Shown piece by piece: positions 13,352 to 18,165 of a stretch of 18,165 bases of DNA. The stretch is from Candidatus Stahliibacteriota bacterium. GTDB lineage: Bacteria > Hydrothermota > Tepidihabitantia > B3-TA06. The position numbers were made by a program, and so were the translations under genes. The DNA lies in the NCBI GenBank assembly GCA_030592225.1, contig JAUVJT010000020.1:1-18165 (forward strand), in the 5' to 3' direction. Numbering within the stretch: position 1 is the first letter of the stretch; the number at the start of each line of letters is the position of its first letter. The notes beneath the pieces were generated by a model. It had not been told where the DNA came from. It made no database searches and was given only the letters and a program-made list of their open reading frames with translations.

Positions 13352-14698
13352 TTACTTCTTCTCCTTTTTGCGGCTGCGTTCAGCAAAGACAAGGGTCTTT
13401 CCGTACTTAATCCACTGCACCAGACGGCGCCCCGAAGGGCAGACGAACGCGCAGGAGCCGCACTCGATGCAGTCAAGTATCCCCCAGCGCTCGGCTTGCT
13501 CCAGCTTCTCGTACTCGCCCATGCGGGCAATCTCGCAGGGCACCAGTCCCATGGGACATACGCCCACGCACTTACCGCAGCGCAGACAGTTGACCTCCTC
13601 AGCTATCTTAAACAAACTCTTTTTGTCGTTCAGGAACAGCATCCCTGAGGTGCCCTTGATTACCGGCACGTCAAGGGTTGACTGGGCAATGCCCATCATC
13701 GGCCCGCCGGATATAAACTTGGTGGCGTTGGGTTTAAGGCCTCCGCAGTGTTCTGCAACGTCCGTGGACAGGGTGCCGATGCGAACCAGCAGATTCTTGG
13801 GTACGTTGATTGCGGGCCCGGTTACCGTAACCACCCGCTCGTACAGTGGTTTTCGTTGAGTAACCGCTTCGCAGGCGGCATAAGCGGTGCCGGTGTTCTG
13901 AACGACTACTCCCACCATGAAGGGCAGCCCACCGCGCGGCACATCGCGTTTCAAGATAGCGGAAATCAGTTGTTTTTCCGCACCCTGGGGATACTTGGTC
14001 TTGATAGTGAGTATCTCGGCTTGCGGCCAGACCTTTGCAGCGGCCTCGGTCATCACCTTTATCGCCTCCGGTTTGTTGTGCTCGATGGCGATATACGCCG
14101 TATCCAACCCCAGCACCTTTGCCAGAATCTTCGCTCCCTGGATTATTCCCTCCGGCTTCTCCCGCATCAGACGATCATCTGCGGTAAGAAATGGCTCGCA
14201 CTCCGCCCCGTTGATGATAAGGGTGTCAATCTTGACCCCCCTGGGCGGGGTGATTTTTACCGATGTGGGGAACGCGGCGCCGCCCAGACCCACGATGCCT
14301 GCGTCACGGACTATCTCACGGATTTTGCCTGCAGAGAGCCTGGCAATTTCGGCTTCACTGCGCGGCTTGATTGCACAATCCAGCTCATCTTTCCCGGCCG
14401 CTTCGATTATGATGGACTTTACGGGGGTCGGCAGCACCGGATGAGGCCAGGGTTCAATTGCCTTTACCTTGCCCGCCACCGATGAGTGCACCGGAGCGGA
14501 AATCATCCCTGTTGCCTCGGCAAGCAAGGTTCCCACCTTGACCTCATCGCCAACTGCAACCACCGGTTTGGCCGGAGCCCCGATGTGCTGCGAGCATGGT
14601 ATTACCACCTGTCTGGGAGGAGGCATGACCTCTATTGCCTTGTTTTCTGCAAGGTGTTTAAACTCAGGCGGATGAATGCCGCCGCGAAACGTAATCAT
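13352..14698 (-). CDS. rnfC: Rnf complex subunit RnfC, iron-sulfur/NADH-side subunit
   Basis: RnfC is the peripheral cytoplasmic subunit that exchanges electrons with NAD(H) in the Rnf complex. The 448-residue product begins MITFRGGIHPPE, the usual RnfC start, with AGGAG 7 nt upstream; an ATG at 14758 is in frame but adds 20 residues foreign to the family. Landmarks are the barrel-sandwich segment VGDEVKVGTLLAEATG and IEPWPHPVLP in the first 110 residues, GIVGLGGAAFPTSVK near 134-148 (glycine-rich nucleotide site), NGAECEPFLTADDRLM near 165-180, and two 4Fe-4S ferredoxin motifs: CLRCGKCVGVCP from about 371 and CIECGSCAFVCP from about 410. The C-terminus is short and basic, lacking the long extension of enterobacterial RnfC. 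It leads the rnfCDG unit under a perfect consensus promoter. Confidence 0.95.
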   Translation of the reverse strand: MITFRGGIHPPEFKHLAENKAIEVMPPPRQVVIPCSQHIGAPAKPVVAVGDEVKVGTLLAEATGMISAPVHSSVAGKVKAIEPWPHPVLPTPVKSIIIEAAGKDELDCAIKPRSEAEIARLSAGKIREIVRDAGIVGLGGAAFPTSVKITPPRGVKIDTLIINGAECEPFLTADDRLMREKPEGIIQGAKILAKVLGLDTAYIAIEHNKPEAIKVMTEAAAKVWPQAEILTIKTKYPQGAEKQLISAILKRDVPRGGLPFMVGVVVQNTGTAYAACEAVTQRKPLYERVVTVTGPAINVPKNLLVRIGTLSTDVAEHCGGLKPNATKFISGGPMMGIAQSTLDVPVIKGTSGMLFLNDKKSLFKIAEEVNCLRCGKCVGVCPMGLVPCEIARMGEYEKLEQAERWGILDCIECGSCAFVCPSGRRLVQWIKYGKTLVFAERSRKKEKK

Positions 14699-14772
14699 CT
14701 CCGAGCTCCTTTGCTGCTTCCGTGATGCGTGCGTGTTACGTGTGAACGTATTCGTCATACAAAATTCCGAAG

Positions 14773-14800
14773 ATTATAGACGCCAAGGATGCTTTGTCAA
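14773..14800 (-). promoter_or_regulatory. Consensus promoter of the rnf operon
   Basis: On the minus strand TTGACA (14795-14800), 16 bp and TATAAT (14773-14778): both hexamers match consensus exactly. The predicted start near 14766 gives a leader of about 68 nt before the rnfC ATG. It is the strongest-looking promoter of the window, consistent with high expression of an energy-conserving complex. Confidence 0.87.
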
Positions 14801-14854
14801 CTTTCACTTAATCCCTGTCCGGGATTCCCTGACGTCCAGGGGGCGTGGTATTCA

Positions 14855-15724
14855 TCAAAACCCTGATTCACGGCTCATCTCATACATGGTTTTGAGAACC
14901 TTGAGATCAAGTTTGAGCGCCTCGCTTTCGCCGAATTCCTCTCGTATGGGATCGAGCGCCTCGGCAATCTTGCGTTCGTTGTACTGGTGGGCGAACCGGT
15001 CGGCGTTGGCCATAGACCCTGAATAGAACCGCTGCCACAAAAAGGTGTAGACCAGAAACGCATCCAGGTAATGCGCCCCCAGCAGGGCGTTGACGATGAG
15101 GTAGGTATCGCCGGCATTTACTGCAAACGCCCACAACCCGAAGACCGGCCTGCCCGCGTAGACCTCACCCAGACCGGGAACAAGCGAGAGCAAACGCGCG
15201 GTGCGGGGATTTTTGAGCCGCAGGGGTTTGCTCCGTTCGATGAGAACGGCAAGGGAATCGTCTCCTGCCTTGCGAAACTCCTCTGAGGCCTGGGTATAAT
15301 CACCCGCCTCAACGTACGCCCAGCCGCGCAGACGGTATGCCGGAGAACCGTAAATCGCTTGAGTGGTAGAGTCCACCGCCCGTGCCGCAAGGTAGGGGTT
15401 GTCTTCTTCAATCAGGAGCACCGCCCGCACCATTCTGACCATGGGGCTTTCGACGGAGTAAAGGATAGCGTCGGCTTCGGTCCGTTCCCCGTTGCGGTAA
15501 AGCGCCAGTGCCAGCTTTGTCTGCGTCAGCAGGGTATCAGTGCCGGGGACAGAATCGTAAGACGATAAGAAGAGGACTCTTTTATATTCCAAAGCCGCCG
15601 CATCAAACTCGCCTGAAGCGTACAGGTTATCAGCCGCGAACTCTGTACGGGAAATGTCGGGGGCATCTATCGAGACAAGCGCGAAGAGGTGAAGGGTGAG
15701 GGGGCCGAGGAGGAGGGCGTTCAC
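14855..15724 (-). CDS. TPR protein with C-terminal membrane domain, copy 2
   Basis: This 289-residue envelope protein has no assigned function. It has a hydrophobic N-terminus (MNALLLGPLTLHLFALVSI) and TPR-like helical pairs at about 25-170, for example DNLYASGEFDAAALEYKRVLFL and LRGWAYVEAGDYTQASEEFRKA. A C-terminal membrane-associated part starts LLSLVPGLGEVYAGRPVFGLWAF near 184, a P-G-x-G-x-x-Y-x-G turn typical of small helical-hairpin membrane domains, and continues through ANADRFAHQYNE. The start is GTG at 15724, overlapping the TGA of the upstream gene (GTGA). It is a paralogue of that gene: DNLYASGEFDAAALEYKRVLFLS matches DHLYSTGDFTRAALEYERIAFLS (compared here as ≤20-residue segments DNLYASGEFDAAALEY/DHLYSTGDFTRAALEY), and the P-G-x-G turn is shared. 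The link to yidD suggests a role in membrane or envelope assembly; this is inference. Confidence 0.8.
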   Translation of the reverse strand: MNALLLGPLTLHLFALVSIDAPDISRTEFAADNLYASGEFDAAALEYKRVLFLSSYDSVPGTDTLLTQTKLALALYRNGERTEADAILYSVESPMVRMVRAVLLIEEDNPYLAARAVDSTTQAIYGSPAYRLRGWAYVEAGDYTQASEEFRKAGDDSLAVLIERSKPLRLKNPRTARLLSLVPGLGEVYAGRPVFGLWAFAVNAGDTYLIVNALLGAHYLDAFLVYTFLWQRFYSGSMANADRFAHQYNERKIAEALDPIREEFGESEALKLDLKVLKTMYEMSRESGF

Positions 15725-16545
15725 GGACGTTTTATCTCAGGTTCCAGGTCGAACTGGTTCAACAGATTCCTGAGCTGCTCTTCCCGTTTGCGTTCCTGGT
15801 AGTTGTTGTAGTCGAGCGCGGCGTTGGCCGCGCCGTAGACGTTGCCCAGCCAGAAAATCCCGCCTAAGGATGCGGTCACCGTCCCTTTTACCGTATTGCT
15901 GGTGGACGTGTCCGGTGAAAAAAACAGGTAGTAGACACCTGCCCCACCCAGGAGCGCGGTAATGGAGAACGACTGCCACGCGTCGCCCCAACGCCCGCAG
16001 TACGCCTGGCCGGCGCCGGGAAAGACGGTGGAAAGCCCCGCGGAGAAAAGTAGACTGCGGTGTTTGAGCGGAGTGTTGATAACGGCCACGCTCGAATCTC
16101 TGAGGCCGCTGGCATCTAATAATGAAAAGTGGCGTGCGGCCGAGGCGCCGTCGCCGGAGAATGCAAGGGCAAACGACCGATATACGGTGGAGTTGTATTC
16201 GAGATCCGTTCCCTCAAGCAAACAAGCAAGGTCAATCACCCGGCTAAAGTGATGTTGGGAAAACTCGGCGCGCAAGAGACCGTACCCGAAGCGTGCCCGA
16301 TCGTGAGGCAGAGTGTGCATGCCGAACTCATAGAGGCTGGCCGCGCGCCGGGCAGAGTTGATTTTAAGAAGCGCCTCGCCCGATTTAAGCAGGGCGTAGG
16401 ATGCAAGAGAGGTATCCGCCAGCGAGAGGAACGCGATGCGCTCATATTCCAGCGCGGCTCGAGTAAAGTCGCCGGTTGAGTACAGGTGATCGGCAAAATC
16501 TATGGGCGCTTGAGCAAAAAGCAGGAAAGAGAGCAAAACAGTCAC
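15721..16545 (-). CDS. TPR protein with C-terminal membrane domain, copy 1
   Basis: This 274-residue protein of unknown function starts with a short signal-like segment (MTVLLSFLLFAQAPI), then TPR-like helices at about 17-150 (ADHLYSTGDFTRAALEYERI, SLASYALLKSGEALLKI, STVYRSFALAFSGDGASAAR). The C-terminal part begins STVFPGAGQAYCGRWGDAW near 172 and has two hydrophobic segments (ITALLGGAGVYYLFF and TVTASLGGIFWLGNVYG), ending in a charged helix rich in Glu/Arg. The GTG at 16545 overlaps the TGA of the YidD-like gene (GTGA), and its own TGA overlaps the GTG of the next gene in the same way. Identical 4-nt coupling at both joints implies fixed production of the three proteins. The P-G-A-G-Q-x-Y-x-G turn resembles that of DUF5683-type and TM2-like membrane domains. 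Confidence 0.8.
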   Translation of the reverse strand: MTVLLSFLLFAQAPIDFADHLYSTGDFTRAALEYERIAFLSLADTSLASYALLKSGEALLKINSARRAASLYEFGMHTLPHDRARFGYGLLRAEFSQHHFSRVIDLACLLEGTDLEYNSTVYRSFALAFSGDGASAARHFSLLDASGLRDSSVAVINTPLKHRSLLFSAGLSTVFPGAGQAYCGRWGDAWQSFSITALLGGAGVYYLFFSPDTSTSNTVKGTVTASLGGIFWLGNVYGAANAALDYNNYQERKREEQLRNLLNQFDLEPEIKRP

Positions 16546-16952
16546 TGTTCCTCTCCTTTACTGTGGGTGCACGAATCCGTCGCTGTGTTAACGCGCCCCA
16601 ATCTCTTAATCTTTGAAGGAAGGTAATGGTTGTCCGGAGGATCGGCCAGTCTTTCGTTCTCGATGTGGGAGTAATATACGTTAAGCTGGCGCCATGCGCC
16701 CGGGTTGCAGCGCTGGAGTCTGTCGAACGTCATGAGCGTCCCCCAGAACGGACCGTAGCGCCGGTAAGATAGTCGGTTGAAAGCCGAGCAGGTGGGCGAG
16801 AAGTTGCAGATATGACCGCCTTGAAGCGGAGAGATAAGCTTCTGGTAGATACCCAGCGCCATGTCCGCGCCTACTGCCAGGGGATTGGCCGGGCGGGCAA
16901 GGAGCGTCAGCGCACCTCCCAGAAGGAAAACAATCGCTGTCATGCGTTTCAT
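16542..16952 (-). CDS. yidD: YidD-family membrane-insertion-factor-like protein
   Basis: This 136-residue protein matches the YidD family (PF01809), small membrane-associated proteins linked to YidC-dependent membrane protein insertion. The core at about 33-86 is IYQKLISPLQGGHICNFSPT followed at once by CSAF and, after a helix, YGPFWGTLMTFDRLQRCNPG; the conserved Cys residues of C-x-F-x-P-T-C-S and R-C-N-P are all present. Unlike typical YidD it has an N-terminal hydrophobic stretch (MTAIVFLLGGALTLLA) and a C-terminal tail of about 50 residues, with DPPDNHYLPS as in many family members. It is not beside rpmH, rnpA or yidC as is usual; instead it leads an operon with two TPR/membrane paralogues, so it may be a specialised copy. 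The ATG is 6 nt from the -10 box with no Shine-Dalgarno. Confidence 0.87.
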   Translation of the reverse strand: MKRMTAIVFLLGGALTLLARPANPLAVGADMALGIYQKLISPLQGGHICNFSPTCSAFNRLSYRRYGPFWGTLMTFDRLQRCNPGAWRQLNVYYSHIENERLADPPDNHYLPSKIKRLGRVNTATDSCTHSKGEEQ

Positions 16953-16958
16953 GACACC

Positions 16959-16986
16959 ATCCTAAGGAAATGGGCGGATATGTCAA
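16959..16986 (-). promoter_or_regulatory. Promoter of yidD operon, leaderless type
   Basis: On the minus strand TTGACA (16981-16986), 16 bp and TAGGAT (16959-16964), with the ATG at 16952 only 6 nt beyond. An AGGA inside the -10 box is too close to the transcription start to serve as a ribosome-binding site. The -35 is 3 bp from the -35 of a rightward promoter. Confidence 0.7.
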
Positions 16987-16989
16987 GGG

Positions 16990-17017
16990 TTGACAACCAG
17001 CGAATATCACCTAAAGT
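16990..17017 (+). promoter_or_regulatory. Rightward promoter divergent from yidD
   Basis: TTGACA (16990-16995), 16 bp and TAAAGT (17012-17017). The two divergent -35 boxes form the palindrome TGTCAAGGGTTGACA (16981-16995), so the promoters share a face and could be regulated or could compete together. A Shine-Dalgarno AAAGGAGG follows at 17025-17032. Confidence 0.68.
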
Positions 17018-17038
17018 TATTCTGAAAGGAGGTAGGAT

Positions 17039-17128
17039 ATGGGGTTGCTCCTTACAGGAGCGGGGACTGAAGATTCGGGGATGACATTGCGGGCACAACT
17101 GGGATTTGAGCCGACCCTTCTGGGATGA
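17039..17128 (+). CDS. Doubtful short ORF behind a strong promoter and RBS
   Basis: Start signals are complete: a promoter at 16990, AAAGGAGG at 17025-17032 and an ATG 6 nt later. Yet the frame encodes only 29 residues (MGLLLTGAGTEDSGMTLRAQ and nine more), with no recognisable motif, signal peptide or regulatory run of residues. It could be a leader peptide for the lipoprotein gene at 17238, or the broken start of a gene whose body lies in the next frame (see 17040-17213). The second view is mildly favoured because the other frame has more protein-like composition. Confidence 0.3.
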   Translation: MGLLLTGAGTEDSGMTLRAQLGFEPTLLG

Positions 17129-17213
17129 GATATGCAGAGAGAAGATAGAATGGGAATGGGATAAGCGAGACAAGGACGGCGTGCGCTTACAGCTGCTGAG
17201 GGTGGATTTCTGA
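17040..17213 (+). pseudogene. Possible broken small Cys/Trp-rich gene with in-frame TGA
   Basis: In the +1 frame relative to the ATG at 17039 the DNA reads WGCSLQERGLKIRG, then TGA (17082-17084), then HCGHNWDLSRPFWDEICREK followed by IEWEWDKRDKDGVRLQLLRV and DF before a TGA at 17211. The composition (paired Cys, His, five Trp, alternating charge) looks like a real small protein, possibly metal-binding. No start codon opens this frame at the ribosome-binding site. Loss of one G in the GGGG at 17041-17044 would join the ATG to this frame but leave the TGA. It may be a decayed gene, a sequencing error or chance; selenocysteine at the TGA is not supported by any clear hairpin that I can see. Confidence 0.3.
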
Positions 17214-17237
17214 CGAATTATCCGTAAAGTAGGGTTG

Positions 17238-17849
17238 ATGAGAATCAAAGGCTGTCTTTTAACTTTTGTTCTGGCGACGCTTGTCTGGCTGACAGGCTGC
17301 GTCTCTCCCTTCTACTCGACGGCGAAGATAGAGCGCGGGCTTATTGTGAACGCCGGCCTGTCTCTGGCAGCCTACCACGTTCCCATAACCGCCGGGCCAA
17401 GCTACTCCATCGGCGTCAGGGGTGATGCCGCGGCAGGCTACGGGTTCAGTTCTTATCTCAGGTTGAATGCGCGGGCCTCGCTGGGACTGGGAACCCAGTT
17501 TTCAGGAATGCACTATCCCTTTTTCGCAGACGGCGCGGTTGGCGCACAAACAGCCTGGTCTCTGGGAGCAATAACCCCTGCCTTGCACGTGGAACTGTCC
17601 GGCTATCTGGGTGAAATAACCCTGTCCCCTGCGCTGCTGCTGGGGATAGGACGCAAGGAATACCTTACCTTTGGCGCCCGCATGCACGCCCACGATTTTT
17701 GGCATGGGTGGGATCCAGTAGCGGTTGACGCCTTTGCGTGCGCGCATCTTTCGCCCCGCTGGAGCATATTTGCAGGAGCTGAAATTTTTTATCTCACCTA
17801 CGCTCCGGCCGTCACACTGGGAGCCGGATATAACGTAGCATTCAAATGA
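17238..17849 (+). CDS. Putative outer-membrane lipoprotein, beta-barrel-like
   Basis: This 203-residue protein of unknown function starts MRIKGCLLTFVLATLVWLTGC: a signal peptide with a lipobox-like LTGC and a Cys at about residue 21. The rest is made of alternating, Gly/Ala/aromatic-rich strands (GLIVNAGLSLAAYHVPITAG, SSYLRLNARASLGLGTQF, ALHVELSGYLGEITLSPALL, WSIFAGAEIFYLTYAPAVTL) with no long helix, as in small outer-membrane beta-barrels. It ends GAGYNVAFK, with an aromatic near the C-terminus as barrels often have. A TTG at 17235 is in frame directly before the ATG. No good ribosome-binding site exists; TAAAGT at 17225-17230 lies 7 nt before the ATG and could be a leaderless-type -10, but its -35 (TGGATT) is poor. 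Transcription from the promoter at 16990 is the alternative. Confidence 0.7.
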   Translation: MRIKGCLLTFVLATLVWLTGCVSPFYSTAKIERGLIVNAGLSLAAYHVPITAGPSYSIGVRGDAAAGYGFSSYLRLNARASLGLGTQFSGMHYPFFADGAVGAQTAWSLGAITPALHVELSGYLGEITLSPALLLGIGRKEYLTFGARMHAHDFWHGWDPVAVDAFACAHLSPRWSIFAGAEIFYLTYAPAVTLGAGYNVAFK

Positions 17850-17874
17850 GACAAGGACGACAAAAGCCGTCTGG

Positions 17875-18165
17875 CTAATTCAGCAAAACCAACTTATGTG
17901 ATCGGGATTGCGTCCCCTTGCGAACAACCAGGAAGTAGACACCTGCAGGAAGCGCACGCCCACAATCGTCTTCACCAAGCCAGTAGGCATGACCCAGTCT
18001 ATCAGGTCTCAACACCGATACCCGGCGCCCGGAAGCATCGAATATCGAAAAGGGAGTCGCTTGAGCGGATGCCGGCAACCATATCTCAAATTGACGCGGT
18101 GCCTGTTGAGTGATTCGGGGTGAATCGGGAATCGCGTCAACCCGGAAATTCAGTGCAACGTCCCG
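17875..18165 (-). CDS. C-terminal end of a secreted protein with FlgD/T9SS-like domain (partial)
   Basis: The minus-strand frame is open from the window edge to a TAG at 17877-17875, giving the last 96 residues of a longer protein. The final 75 match the FlgD Ig-like / type A C-terminal sorting-domain pattern: FSIFDASGRRVSVLRPDRLG, then HAYWLGEDDCGRALPAGVYF and LVVRKGTQSRSHKLVLLN. The D-x-x-G-R-x-V, W-x-G-x-D-x-x-G-x-x-L-P-x-G-V-Y-F and K-L-V-L-L landmarks are all visible. Such domains end large secreted or surface proteins in FCB-group bacteria; whether this organism has a type IX secretion system cannot be told. The TTG at 18078 is not taken as a start because the frame continues upstream as coding-like sequence. 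Confidence 0.8.
   Translation of the reverse strand, partial: RDVALNFRVDAIPDSPRITQQAPRQFEIWLPASAQATPFSIFDASGRRVSVLRPDRLGHAYWLGEDDCGRALPAGVYFLVVRKGTQSRSHKLVLLN

Noticed and set aside
14815..14854. Possible terminator after the TPR copy 2 gene (CCCTG-GACGT-CAGGG stem)
   Set aside because: The stem has only five pairs and no T-tract follows on the minus strand.
17082..17084. TGA as a selenocysteine codon
   Set aside because: No convincing hairpin with a SECIS-like loop is seen just downstream, and no start codon opens the frame; not claimed.
16949..17248. Minus-strand frame with CPQCHP across 16949-17248
   Set aside because: It runs through the promoter pair and the yidD start region in the wrong frame and has no start signals.

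Overview
The window reads as chromosomal DNA of a free-living, Gram-negative-type bacterium, probably from an uncultured lineage. Evidence: several secreted proteins and lipoproteins, a FlgD/T9SS-like C-terminal domain at the right edge, Rnf electron-transport genes, a YidD homologue and many poorly known envelope proteins. The style (lipoproteins with a conserved P-x-x-x-G-x-x-W-x-Y start, HEAT and TolB-like repeat proteins, FlgD-like tails) recalls FCB-related candidate phyla such as WOR-3/TA06. That placement is inference only; no marker gene is present. No tRNA, rRNA, CRISPR array, transposase or phage structural gene was seen.

Layout. 1-1740 (+): two tandem paralogous lipoproteins, each with its own promoter and a near-identical GC-rich terminator. 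1749-2719 (+): an HD-domain phosphohydrolase-like protein. 2894-6382 (-): a two-CBS-domain protein, a ChaN/TIKI-type haem-binding-like protein, and a large secreted double aspartyl-protease protein with a PDZ domain, each with its own promoter. 6478-8580 (+): an apparently more AT-rich module with a small cysteine-containing secreted protein overlapping by 4 nt a beta-propeller protein with a thioredoxin-like end; hairpins sit at the mRNA 5' end and just inside the second gene. 8597-11158 (+): a TolB-like beta-propeller protein coupled to a secreted HEAT-repeat protein. 11158-11312: a MITE-like repeat filling the convergent gap. 11312-14800 (-): rnfC-rnfD-rnfG and an in-frame FMN-binding-domain remnant. 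14855-16986 (-): a YidD homologue and two paralogous TPR/membrane proteins joined by 4-nt GTGA overlaps. 16990-17849 (+): a divergent promoter, a doubtful short ORF and a lipoprotein/beta-barrel-like protein. 17875-18165 (-): the C-terminus of a secreted protein.

The most coherent signal is in the non-coding DNA. Nearly every transcription unit starts with TTGACA, exactly 16 bp, then a TAnnnT-like -10. In four units (HD, CBS, ChaN, YidD) the -10 lies only 6-7 nt before the ATG and no Shine-Dalgarno is present, which predicts leaderless mRNAs. The other units have a strong AAAGGAG(G) site. So two modes of translation start appear to share one promoter class.

Other points of interest: an in-frame TGA separating RnfG from a complete second FMN-binding domain; absence of rnfE, rnfA and rnfB where they would be expected, next to a repeat element; a second copy of that repeat family at 4303-4436; the small secreted protein/propeller pair with an internal hairpin; and a Trp/Cys-containing reading frame interrupted by TGA at 17040-17213. 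Translations not listed in full were read by eye, and domain names rest on motif recognition without database searches.
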